Below, one piece after another: positions 11,258 through 22,881 of a stretch of DNA of 64,000 nucleotides. Each line of letters starts with the position of its first letter. Within the stretch, counting starts at the first letter, position 1. The DNA is from Trema orientale (taxonomy: Eukaryota; Streptophyta; Magnoliopsida; Rosales; Cannabaceae). The notes beneath the pieces are model-generated. The model was not told the DNA's origin and did not search any database. It was given only the letters and a program-made list of their open reading frames with translations. A program made the translations under genes and the position numbers. Where the stretch lies: contig JXTC01000151.1 in assembly GCA_002914845.1 (NCBI GenBank), forward strand, positions 599,833 through 663,832, written 5' to 3'.

Positions 11258-12162
11258 GAAGCGAGCTTGGGTAATGTGCTTAAAAAAAATATAGAATGGT
11301 TTTATCTAGCCTGTCAGTATTGTTCAAAATTGGATATAGCAGTTACGTAATCAGTATCTCAAATATTGTTCTTGAAGTCTACTAAAGATGGTTGAATAAT
11401 GTTAACGTAAGCTAATTAAGCAGCAAAGATTGAATACTATTCTTTTGTTTTCTTTTTCTTTTTCTTTTGTTCTTATCACTTTAAAGAAAATTAGGGACAA
11501 AAATTAGGGGGTGCATATATACCAGTCAATCTCCATAATATATAGATTATTTGTTGCACTTGATAATATATCTCATGAAAACTTGGAAACTTCAAAGTAA
11601 TTTTTATTATTAAACTCTTTGAAGTAAAATTGTTGTTGCGAAGTAAAATTAATTTAGCTTGTTGAGGATTGCTTTTAGAGAGCAGCTTTATTAGTTGACA
11701 TTTGGTAAAAACCTATTTTTCTCCACTTGTACTTAAAATTTGCTTTGTTGTAAAACTAAACAAAATAATTTGTACGTCGAATATATTTGGTAAACAATGC
11801 TATCGGAATCGGCCAGGGCGTTGCGGAGCTCAACTACGTAGATTCGATATGCAATGGAGAGTGACGACAAACACATTAGTTCCGGCGCAAAAGTAAGGCC
11901 AATTAATTAATTGGATAACCTAAGTCAATATTCCTTTCTAACAACTTGTTATATATAAGGAAATTAGAGGCACTTCGGGATTTGGGCTTTAAATTTTGTA
12001 CATACAATGTATGGAAGGTGACTTTTGAATAATACGGTTTGCCCCGGTTTCAACTTCTTCCAAAACTAGCCTTACACGCGTACGTTTCCATTCATTATTT
12101 GTTTTCCATTTTGTTTTTTTTTTGTTTTTTTTTTTTTTTTTNAAAAAAAAAAAAAAAAACAA
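11258..12162. other. Intergenic DNA with a poly(T)-N-poly(A) assembly junction
   Basis: No gene is recognised. A GC-richer patch at about 11,805-11,900 has no assignable function. At 12,114-12,160 a T run meets an A run at a single undetermined base (12,142), which looks like an assembly ambiguity in a homopolymer palindrome. Confidence 0.45.
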
Positions 12163-12480
12163 AACAAAAAGAGTTTACTACAGGTATCTTATTAGGTTAC
12201 TCATGGCATCTGGCTAAGATACTGATGATATCCGAGATATCGTAATGATAGTCAAGTGTCTATCTCAATATATAGATAAATTTAGAAAAAGAAAATTTAA
12301 GTTTACTATAGCTATTTTAATAGGTTACTCGTGATATTTGGCTAGGTTACTTATTATGATATCCCAGATATTGCAAATGGTAGTTGAATGTCTTTTACTT
12401 CTAAACCAAAATAAAAAATAAAAAATAAGAGGATACCATAGGTATCCTACCAATATATATGAGAAATTAGACGAGAAATT
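12163..12480 (+). repeat. Diverged AT-rich tandem array, left part
   Basis: Units of roughly 100-130 bases contain GGTATCTTATTAGGTTACTC and similar blocks (GATATCC, GTTACTTATGATAT). The same motifs resume at 21,494 beyond the LARD, so the LARD was inserted into this array. Confidence 0.55.
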
Positions 12481-14850
12481 TGTCATGACCGGAAATCCAA
12501 GGCCGTGACTTTTAGTAAATTTAAGTTAAAACAGTGAGAAACAATGATTTTCCAAAATTCTAGAAAATCGAATACTTGAAAATTTAGTATTTTAGTCCTT
12601 AAAGGTAATCAAACTTCATAATCAAGAAACTTTTCATTTGTATTAATTTTTCAGGGAAGTACATCATTTAAAGTTTAGAGAAAATTCCAAACAAATTAAT
12701 TTTAAGAATTTTTCTTATTTCGTAAATTTTAATTGAAACGTGTCCATTTGAAACTTAAATGAATTATCCAATTTATTTACATAAAATCATTTATATTTCT
12801 AAGTACTCTGTTTAATAGTCCTCATACATCTACTTAGTAAATACACTACTATTGGCTAAATAAAATTGACATAGAAAAGAAAATAGATATGGAGTAGGAA
12901 CCAACCAGTGGAGAGGAATGGAATTGCAAACATACACCAAATATGTTTGCCAAGCCACCAGACAATTAACTCACAACAAACCATCACCTGAAAGTGGGAA
13001 GAAGTAGGGAGGGTAAGCACGTGAATGCTCAGTAGAGAATCGATTACTAGTTTTATTTTTATACATAAAAATATACTCACGTTGAAGGTCCTGCATGGTT
13101 AGTAGTCCACTCAAAACAGTTTATAAAATTCATGTGGAAATCATAGTCCAATAGTTCAAACATTCCAAACCATTGTAAATTATTCACCAAAACCAGTACA
13201 TATCTATTCAAGCTAACATATAACTATGTATGCAATCATGATGCCCGAAGTGTCCTAGTGGATCACTCGTCAGTCCGAGCCACCTAAAAAGGCGCCGTGA
13301 GTCTGATCACCCAATGTAGGGCATCGTGAGTCCGATCACCCAGTGTAGGGCATCGTGATGCATCATGAGTCCGATCACCCGATGTAGGGTATCGTGAGTC
13401 CGATCACCCGATGTAAGGCATCGTGAGTCCGATCACCCAGTATAGGGCATCGTGAGTGTATGAATGCATGTAAATGCAATATGAACGATAGAATAGTGAT
13501 ATGCACTATTTCCACAAAATTATAAAATAACCATGTAGTATTCTTAAATCAAACAACATTATTCCTCAAAACTGAGTTCTCAAATCATTTTGGATTTTCT
13601 AAAATTTCGGCATTATAACGGCCGTTTTTTGATCAAAACCCAAAATTCCAATTTCCTGCATAAACAGTTCAAAATAGTATAATTGACACGCCAACTAGTG
13701 TGACGTGTCTCTCAGGCAGTTTAAGTATCAAATCGTGAAAAAACGTGCAGTAATCACATTTTAATCAAATAATTCACGAAATTCTATATTTATTGAAAAT
13801 ACGTGGAAATTAAAATTAAACTAATTTAAAGATCAAGTAATCGAATCCCTACCTCAATCGAGTATCCAAATAGTACTACGGGGCTATAGAGAAAGTTTGG
13901 TGTCATTTAGGTGTCGTTTGGAGGGTCGAGCGTTGTTTTTGAACCTTTTGATCAGTAGGTTTGAAAACTCGATTTTTCAATCGGAGCTTCAGATCGCGAA
14001 ATGGACATCACCACTGAATTTAAAACACCCAATAACCCTAGGTTAGACATATAATTTGTCAAATTTGGATGCGAGCCCCACGGAACGCAAATCGAGACGA
14101 TCTAAGCCATTAGATTTAGATTTTTGGGCCCGTCACCAAATATAGTCGATATATATATCAAAAGTTTTGTTTTCACGAGTAGATAAAAAATATGAGATTT
14201 ATTTGATAATCTCTCGGTCGGATTGACAAATTTTAATATAAAACTAAAATAGCTCAAAATTGACAAAAATGGCAAAATTCAATCCGGGCAATATTGAGTC
14301 AAGATATATATACCAGATGAAAGATCGTGACGAGACAAATTGATCGGGACCAATTTCACGGTGAAACGTCACTGGAATCATCGCCGGCGAGCTTCGAAAG
14401 CCATGGTGATTTTCGGCTTTTTCCGGCGAACGGCAGACGTTCAGGTGGCGGGACCTGCGACGGGAGGTTCGTCTTGCAAGGGGGCATCGACGCCGGTCGG
14501 TGGCGCGGCTGAACGACGGCGGAAGACAGCTGATCAGAGCTTCGCCAGAATTTCAGCGTTTTGTCGAACAAAGAGAGAAAACTGAGAGAGAGAGAGTCGG
14601 GAGGGAGGAGAGAGAGTGAGCTGAGGGAGTATGGTTTTGGGCATGTGTCCTGTTATAAATGGACACCAGATTTTACAAATTAGTCCTTGGTCTGAAAATT
14701 TTGTCTTCTAAGTCCTTCTATTTTGCCAATTGGTCCCTTTTTCAAAACTTTTCACAGTATAACCCAAAATTCGAATTTAATTTAATTTTTTTTATGAAAA
14801 ATTTTGGTCAAAAGACCATTTTACCTTTACAATTTTTAAAGGGTTTTACA
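12481..14850 (-). repeat. 3' LTR of the LARD
   Basis: On the minus strand it runs TGTAAAACC...GGTCATGACA. It contains a GC-rich block (about 14,330-14,600), the TATATATAT motif near 14,305, and a 29-bp minisatellite at 13,297-13,450. The short frames in the GC-rich block also occur in the other LTR and are not evidence of genes. Confidence 0.9.
13297..13450. repeat. 29-bp minisatellite in the left LARD LTR, about 5 units
   Basis: The unit is GTGAGTCCGATCACCC followed by (A/G)(A/G)TGTAGGGCATC. One junction is interrupted by a short GTGATGCATC insertion. The same array, including that interruption, is present in the other LTR, so it predates the insertion. Confidence 0.85.
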
Positions 14851-17800
14851 TCCTTCCCTCCTTAAAAGAATTTCGTCCTGAAATTAAAACACGACAGGGG
14901 TTACAAGTAAGACAACAAGGGATAACAATCAAAAGAGGAGTGAACCACCGATAATAGAATGTAGAAGTAGCAAATCAAATACTAGTTGAATCGAGAAGGG
15001 TAAAATATGTACTTCTCACTTAGTATTAGGATTCTGCCAATATACTAATGCCACACAAAGGCATATGATAAAGACGTACACCAAAGAAATGGAATTGCAA
15101 AATGACTCATCAATAGGCATCAGGCCTTTACATAAGAGATTTTGAAACGATGACCCCAAGTGAAACAGTAACGTTAATCAAGACTAGAAGTCGAAAACAA
15201 ATGACTCCTATGATCAGAACAGTGATTGTTAGGCACCAATATAGTATAGCAGGCCAAATGTCGGGTATGTACAATACCGTCCCTAGATCACACCAGATCA
15301 ATAGCACACTGGGATAATTCTATTTGTCTACAGCTAAACTTGGTCCTAATCAATCACTGAGTCCAAAGACTCTAACAAGCTTCTCATCAAGACAAGATTG
15401 CTCCTTAACAGGGTTTCGAATGGGAAACAAATACACTTGTGTAACACCAGACACAAGATAGACGAGTTTAGAGGTCAAAAACGACAACAAGAGTACAATG
15501 ACATAAGTCATTTACTATTCCTCATAACGAGTGAGTAACGATCATGTACACAAGACATTCCTAGTCAAGGACAAGACTAGAATTACCATGAATGGAAACC
15601 TCCAACACAAAAGCACATAGCACAACAAATGCCAATAGAACCACAACAGTCCAAGCATATAAAATGCAAGTATCCATATAACAAATATTATCTAAAGACT
15701 TCCCAAGTCTTTTATCCAAGGTAATATCACAGGGTATTAACTCATACTACAATTAAACCCAGAGACTCTTAAAGTCACTTTGTCTAACATAAGATTATAA
15801 TAATAATTCCCAAATCATCAACTACCTCCAAAGACTCTCTAAGTCTTTGGTACAAAAGGAAGTCATATAGAAATGACTCAATACCCAATATGCAAATACA
15901 ACTGTTATCAACACTACAATGCCCCAGAAATAAGGTTTCAATAGAATAGGCTGTCTCTGCAGTGACACATGTCTCCTATTTAACCTCATTTTGTTTTAAA
16001 ATCATAAATAATTTTTCGAAAATATTTTTGAAAACATGTGACACAAAATCAGGGGTATATAGGAATACTACACCAGTTCACAATAAGGTTTCACCTTGGC
16101 TATTAGTAAACCAAACTTGAACTTTAAGTATTCCTTTTTGAAAATATAACAACCAGAGTCCAACAACTCTCAATATAAACTCATGAGTAAACTGATCCAT
16201 ATGTCATCAATTATGTCATCATAATGATGCTTGGATCTCTCTCAAATCAAGTAATGAGTCACAAGCTGAACTCAATACTAATGAACTCAACAATGACTCT
16301 AATCCAGAATAAATTATAACAAGAGTCTCCAAAATCCCCAAAAATTAATACAAGCAAAGTACCACATGTAGTACTTACTTACTAATGCCAAGAGAAAATA
16401 CATCGACAAGATTGAATTTTGTCGTTATTAGTCAATCAATTTGGCATCCAATAAACTAATTCCATCCATTAAGCTAAGTAGGATAAGAAGAAGTTTTTCG
16501 CTTGATATATAGTTTATTAGTTAAACTATCAAGTACTTAAAACATGTCAACTTCTTTTAAATCCTAGTTTAACCTAATAGAAATTTTCTCAAAATTTCAA
16601 ATCTTTTCTAAAGTTTTCAAACACGTCTCCAATAGATTCTAAAAGCGTATTTTCTTTTTATTGGCAAATCTCATTATGCAAATAGTTTCTCATTGTTCTT
16701 CATTAATGAAAAAACTTTTGATAATACTTTAGTGAGGCTTTCTTTAGGTTTTACAATTTTAAAGTCACCACACTCTATTAATTTTATTAAAAACGATTTT
16801 TATAAGACATTTTAACAATAGGAAGAACCTATAAAGCATTTAAAAAAATAATAGAGCGTGTCAAGTGTAAATATATATATATATATATTTTAACCTCACA
16901 TATATTGTAAAACATGTATTATAGAAAATAATCTTTTCGTGTAGCCAACTGACTTATAATATGCACAACTCCATGAGTTTAAAAGTTCGATTCATGTTTT
17001 CAAAGAAAATATCACTCATTAATATGCATACTCAAAATTTTACCAAACGCTAAATCAGGTATATCAATCCATAACCCTTATCTATTTGAAAATCTAAGTT
17101 TCATATATCAAATAGTTCAAATTTTAATTTCAGATAAAATGACATGTATCATCATGTACCACCTAAGTCTTTTCAGGGCTTAGGTATTCAAAACCAAAAT
17201 TATAGTTATTCAAAGTTCATATAAAATGCCATCCCAAGTCTCCAACGCGACGAGTTCCCAACACTTAGGATATCAAATCAACCACACAAGTACTCAATCA
17301 TCTAATTGAGACCAACAAGATGAAGTCATCCTAGTTTGACTTATTCAATAAACAATACATTTATTGACAACCAAGGATTTTAATAATCCAATGAACAATA
17401 ATATCATGTACACTTCAATTTTTATAAGCAAGTCACATACACAATAGAGAAGTTTGAAAGGATAAACAAATCCAAACAACAAGGTAAATAAAGTCATAAT
17501 AACAAGATTTTACAAAACTTCCAATTTAAGTTTTCAAAATATAAAATTTCTCTATTTATACAATGTTCCATATATGCTAGCAAAACTAATTTTACTTAGC
17601 AAAATTCTTGTAACAAGACATTATACATTTGATTTTCAGAAATATATGTATAAACTGCCAAGAATTTACATGCATAACATATAAAATTACACCAATGATT
17701 CCTTTAAAACAATACGAACTTTTTGCCAAAAGTTCTCACATAAATTTTTCATAAATATTTTATGTTTATTTTCAAGTCAATTTATAAGTTATTTTTTCAG

Positions 17801-19113
17801 TGCTTTCTTTAGATTCAAAATCATGTGACAAGTATAAATTGGAGAATATTTAGCAAGAACATCTACTAAATTTTAAACTAGAATATTATTTGGAACCTTA
17901 AGCTTATAGAAACTTTACTTAATAGAAAGGACTTAAATTTTCAATTCAATACTACTAAATATGCAATGAGACTTTACTAGTACCACAACTAGTTTTGAGA
18001 AAAGAAATTTTTCAAATTTTATAGTGTTGGTAATTTTACAAACCTCAAACTCAAAGTGATACTATTTTATATATATATATAAGGTACAGTCTTTGAAAAA
18101 TATGAATCGCATGTACCTAACCATTACTCATAATTAAAATGTATATGGTTCTTTTGAAAACAAAGATAATTTACTAGTCAAATGCAAAATGTCTAACTCA
18201 TTCAAGACCAAAATTATCAAATGGGAATTTTCCAAACTTTCAAGACCAAAAACTTAAGCTTATGTCTAACAAAATTTCAATTTTACAAAAATGTCTACAT
18301 TTTAGGGCCACATAAATAAATTTGGCAACTAATGCAATGCATCATTCAAGCAAACATTACATATCATACCAATTAGTCAATCCACAAGCAATATCTCATA
18401 CAGAAAGATATTATCAATTTAAAATTTCTCAGCATAAATATCAATCACGAACTTATTAATCCAACTAGATCCCACTAATTCAAGAATTTCCTTACAAAAA
18501 TTAAACTTGGTAAGACTGGAAAAGAACATTTTTTTTTTCAAGTTCATATTATTAAATCAATCCATGAATGAAAATTAATATATCCTGACCATCCAAAAGT
18601 TCTATTAATGCACGACATAAGACTATGGAAACGATTTATCAAACATTCAAACTGATTAATCACACACAAATAATTTTCAAGAAATTCAAATCACAATCCC
18701 ACAAGCACAAATAATGTCAAGTTATGCCAATCAAGATACAAGACACTGTAGCTATCTTAGAGCCTACGAGGTTCGTATAGCTTATTGCCATAATGGACAT
18801 AGGAGTACAAGAGTGAATGTCCATTTGAGTTGAGGAATTTCGACAGAAGTAGAATTCACTAATCTCTTGTCATCCCCGACACTTCTGAGACTATCATTTC
18901 AGGGGTGTAACTATCTCAAGGATATCAGAGTTCTACTTTAGGGACGCCAACGAAGGATTTAGAACGAATCGAAGCAATGACAATATATTTTGCCAATTCC
19001 TAAGTGATATATGAGGTATTTATCAAATACTTTTCTAAAACCCTTTTTGAACACTAAAATATCACAGGCAAGATCTCGGACGGATCTGAAGCCTGAAGCT
19101 CTGATACCAAAAC
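14851..19113 (-). mobile_element. Non-coding internal domain of the LARD
   Basis: These 4.26 kb contain no open frame of note on either strand and no gag or pol similarity. They contain recurrent short motifs of AAGACTCTCTAAGTCTTT type around 15,360-15,860. The 750 bases next to the left LTR are conserved in the second copy at 6,998-7,746. Confidence 0.85.
19098..19109 (-). other. Primer-binding site for initiator tRNA-Met
   Basis: On the minus strand this reads TGGTATCAGAGC, the standard plant tRNA-iMet primer site, four bases inside the 5' LTR end. It sets the orientation of the LARD. Confidence 0.92.
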
Positions 19114-21488
19114 TATCACGACCGGAAATCCAAGACCATGACTTTTAGTAAATTTAAGTTGAAACAGTGAGAAACAATGATTTTCCAAAATTCCAGAAAA
19201 TCGAGTACTTGAAAATTTAGTATTTTAGTCCTTATAGGTAATCAAACTTCATAATAAAGAAACTTTTCATTTGTATTAATTTTTCAGGGAAATACATCAT
19301 TTAAAGTTTAGAGAAAATTCCAAACAAATTAATTTTAAGAATTTTTCTTATTTCATAAATTTTAATTGAAACGTGTCCATTTGAAACTTAAATGAATTAT
19401 CCAATTTATTTACATAAAATCATTTATATTTCTAAGTACTCTGTTTAATAGTAAAATCATCCTCATACATCTACTTAGTAAATACACTACTATTGGCTAA
19501 ATAAAATTGATATAGAAAAGAAAATAGATATAGAGTAGGAACTAACCAGTGGAGAGGAATGGAATTGCAAACATACACCAAGTATGTTTGCCAAGCCACC
19601 AGACAATTAACTCACAACAAACCATCACCTGAAAGTGGGAAGAAGTAGGGGGGTGAGCACGTGAATGCTCAGTAGAGAATTGATTACTAGTTTTGTTTTT
19701 ATACATAAAAATATACTCATGTTGAAGGTCCTGCATGGTTAGTAGTCCACTCAAAATAGTTTATAAAATTCATGTGGAAATCATAGTCCAATAGTTCAAA
19801 TATTTCAAACCATTGTAAATCATTCACCAAAACCAGTACATATCTATTCAAGCCAACATATAACTATGTATGCAATCATGATGTCCGAAGTGTCCTAGTG
19901 GATCACTCGTCAGTCCAAGCCACCTAAAAAGGCGCCGTAAGTCCGATCATCCAATGTAGGGCATCGTGAGTCCGATCACCCAGTGTAGGGCATCGTGATG
20001 CATCATGAGTCCAATCACCCGATGTAGGGTATCGTGAGTCCGATCACCCGATGTAGGGCATCGTGAGTCCGATCACCCAGTGTAGGGCATCGTGAGTGTA
20101 TGAATGCATGTAAATGCAATATAAACGATAGAATAGTGATATGCACTATTTCCACAAAATCATAAAATAACCATGCAGTATTCTTAAATCAAACAACATT
20201 TATTCCTCAAAAATGAATTCTTAAATCATTTTGGATTTTCTAAAATTTCGGCACTATAAAGGCCGTTTTTTGATCACAACCCAAAATTCCAATTTCCTGC
20301 ATAAACAGTTCAAAATAGTATAATTGACACGCCAATTAGTGTAACGTGTCTCCCAGGCAGTTTAAGTATCAAATCGTGACAAAACATGTAGTAATCACAT
20401 TTTAATCAAATAATTCACGAAATTCCATATTTATTGAAAATATGTGGAAATTAAAATTAAACTAATTTAAAGATCAAGTAATCGAATCCCTACCTCAATC
20501 GAGTACCCAAATAGTGCTACGAGGCTATAGAGAAAGTTTGGTGCCATTTGGGTGTCGTTTGGAGGGTCGAGCGTTGTTTTTGAACCTTTTGATCAGTAGG
20601 TTTGAAAACTCGATTTTTCAATCGGAGCTTCAGATCGCGAAACGGACATCACCACTGAATTTAGAACACCCAAAAACCCTAGGTTAGACATGTAATTTGT
20701 CAAATTTAGATACGAGCCCTACGGTACGGAAATCGAGACGATCTAAGCGTTTAGATTTAGATTTTTGGGCCCGTCACCAAATATAATCGATATATATATC
20801 AAAAGTTTTGTTTTCACGAGTAGATCAAAAATATGAGGTTTATTCGACAATCTGACGGTCGGATTGACAAATTTAAATATAAAACTAAAATAGCTCAAAA
20901 TTGACAAAAATGGCAAAATTCAATCCGGGCAATATTGAGTCAAGATATATATACCAGATGTAAGATCGTGACGAGACAAATTGATCGGGACCAATTTCAC
21001 GACGAAACGTCGCCAGAATTGTCGCCGGCGAGGTTTGAAAGCCGTGGTGATTTTCGGCTTTTTTCGGCGAACGACGGACGTTCTGGTAGCGGGACCTGCG
21101 GTGGGAGGTTCGTCTGGCAAGGGGGCATCGACACCGGTCGGTGGCGCGGCTGAACGACGGCCGAAGACGGCTGATCGGAGCTTCGCCAGAATTTCGGCGT
21201 TTTGCCGGACAAAGAGAGAAAACCGAGAGAGAGAGTCGGGAGGGAGGAGAGAGAGTGAGCTGAGGGAGTACGGTTTTGGGCACGTGTCCTGTTTTAAATG
21301 GACACCAGATTTTACAAATTAGTCCTTGGTCTGAAAAGTTTGTCTTCTAAGTCCTTCTATTTTGCCAATTGGTCCCTCTTTCAAAACTTTTCACACTATA
21401 ACCCAAAATTCGAATTTAATTTTTTTTTTTGGTGAAAAATTTTGGTCAAAAGACCATTTTACTCTTACAATTTTTAAGGGGTTTTACA
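19114..21488 (-). repeat. 5' LTR of the LARD
   Basis: This is the partner of 12,481-14,850, collinear throughout with scattered, mostly transition-type differences and a few small indels. It has the same GC-rich block (20,990-21,240), TATATATAT motif (near 20,945) and 29-bp minisatellite (19,937-20,090). The outer end is TTTTACA at 21,488, followed by the AAATT target duplication. Confidence 0.9.
19937..20090. repeat. 29-bp minisatellite in the right LARD LTR, about 5 units
   Basis: Same unit number and same GTGATGCATC interruption as in the left LTR, with a few point differences. Confidence 0.85.
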
Positions 21489-21493
21489 AAATT

Positions 21494-21798
21494 AAACATC
21501 CCTTACTTCCAAAAATTAAAAAAAAAGGAAAAAGAAAAAAAATAAAGGATACTATAAATATCTTACTAAGCAGAAAATGAAAAAGAATAAAAACAATGAT
21601 GTTACCATAAGTATTATCCAGGTTACTTATGGTATTCGAGAAATTAGAAGAGGAAATAGCTATTCCTTATTCCAAAAGAGAATAAATAAAAATAAAAATA
21701 TATAATAAATATCTTATCAAGTTATCTATGATATTTGAAAAATAAAAAAGAGAGTCTGACAATTTTTATGTAAGAAAATAGAAAACCTAAGAGGTACT
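21494..21798 (+). repeat. Diverged AT-rich tandem array, right part
   Basis: This continues the array at 12,163-12,480, with motifs such as ATACTATAAATATCTTACTA, GGTTACTTATGGTATTCGAG and TATCTTATCAAGTTATC. It was split by the LARD. Confidence 0.5.
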
Positions 21799-21953
21799 CT
21801 ACCAGGGTACTTTTAGTATCAAGAAAATTTAATGAACGCACAACTCATTTTAAATTTTCTTGATATATACTAAAAGTACCCTGGTAGGTTGATACAGGTT
21901 TGCATTAATGTCACACCTCATAACAGATATATACTAAAAGTATCCTGGTAGGT
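21799..21953. repeat. Inverted repeat/hairpin with a third copy of the arm
   Basis: The arm at 21,799-21,831 (CTACCAGGGTACTTTTAGTA then TCAAGAAAATTTA) is reverse-complemented at 21,851-21,886, leaving a loop of about 20 bases. A third arm copy in the second orientation is at 21,926-21,953. The phrase TTTAATGAACGCACAACTC also recurs near 21,998-22,020. It could be a small foldback element or a remnant of one. Confidence 0.65.
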
Positions 21954-21960
21954 TTTCTAT

Positions 21961-22881
21961 TTTAAATTTAAAATGTCACATAACAGATGACATTCGAGAA
22001 ATTTAATGAACGCACAACTCTCTGTTAATATAAGATTTTGTCGTTAATCTTGAACATGTGATCATAATATAGGATAAATTACTTGACCTATCCTTTCCGA
22101 TATATTAAGAGAGAAGAGAGAGTGGAAAGAAGACGCCAATCCTTTACGTGGCCTCTCCTTTTTTAAGTTGATCGAAATCAATACTTGCTTCAAAGAGACT
22201 ATTTAGGTCATTGTCAAATTGCCTTTGAAAAACTCGGTTATTACTTTCCAAATTGGAAATAGAGTCTTATTAAAAAACAAGCGGAAAAATGGAAAGATAT
22301 ATACAATTACTACGATTAAGATTAATTTAAACAATCAATCACAGGGGAAGTGAGGTGGTAAGGCTGATCATTCACCTCAACAAAATTTTGAAAACAAATC
22401 AGTCACACTTTAGTTCTATATAGCTATAAATGGATGATTTTACTTGATGAGGAATTTATATACCATGATTCATAAAGGATTTCGCAGTGTCCCTCGAATG
22501 TCATCTGTTATGTCATTAAGATGTTTTGACTAGTATAAATAAATAAGGATTACAATAAATGACTAGTATATATGTCATTGAATAATCATCACATTATGTC
22601 CAAATTTAATTGAGTCATTTTGATAAGACCTCATAATTGCATAATAATAATAATACACAAATGACCTCATGATACCAACATTATACAAATTAAGCCTGTC
22701 ACTACCCATACATGTAAATCACAACACTTCATAAGTAAACTTAATTATTGATGTTCTCTCACACATACATGCATACATATATAACATTTTGACTCATGAT
22801 CATGCTATTCAAATCCATATTTCTCTACCTGATGAAATAATAATATTGCTGCATTTGCAATATGTTTAGAGGCTTCCGATG
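21961..22881. other. 3' flank of P450 copy 1
   Basis: No separate gene is seen. The last 200 bases or so (about 22,675-22,881) are duplicated next to the P450 fragment at 31.9 and 33.6 kb, which shows that the fragment came from a segmental copy including the 3' flank. Confidence 0.6.

Larger units (their letters stand above)
12481..21488 (-). mobile_element. Complete LARD (large retrotransposon derivative), 9,008 bp
   Basis: Two long LTRs (2,370 and 2,375 bp) flank 4,263 bp with no protein-coding capacity. Perfect 5-bp target duplications AAATT lie at 12,476-12,480 and 21,489-21,493. A primer site complementary to initiator tRNA-Met sits inside the right LTR, so the element reads on the minus strand, and a polypurine tract (AAGGAGGGAAGGA) lies inside the left LTR at about 14,851. 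In the first 270 LTR bases I count about nine differences, roughly 3%. At plant LTR rates that suggests an insertion of the order of a million years ago. Structurally it looks whole, but it must borrow all proteins from an autonomous Ty3/Gypsy relative. Confidence 0.9.

Noticed and set aside
13261-13460. CRISPR-like array of 29-bp repeats
   Set aside because: The repeats are contiguous without unique spacers, lie in a plant LTR, and recur in the partner LTR. This is a minisatellite.
14327-14585. Overlapping short frames in a GC-rich block, also seen at 20,885-21,322
   Set aside because: They lie inside the LARD LTRs, occur on both strands, and differ between the two copies. They follow from high GC content, not from a gene.
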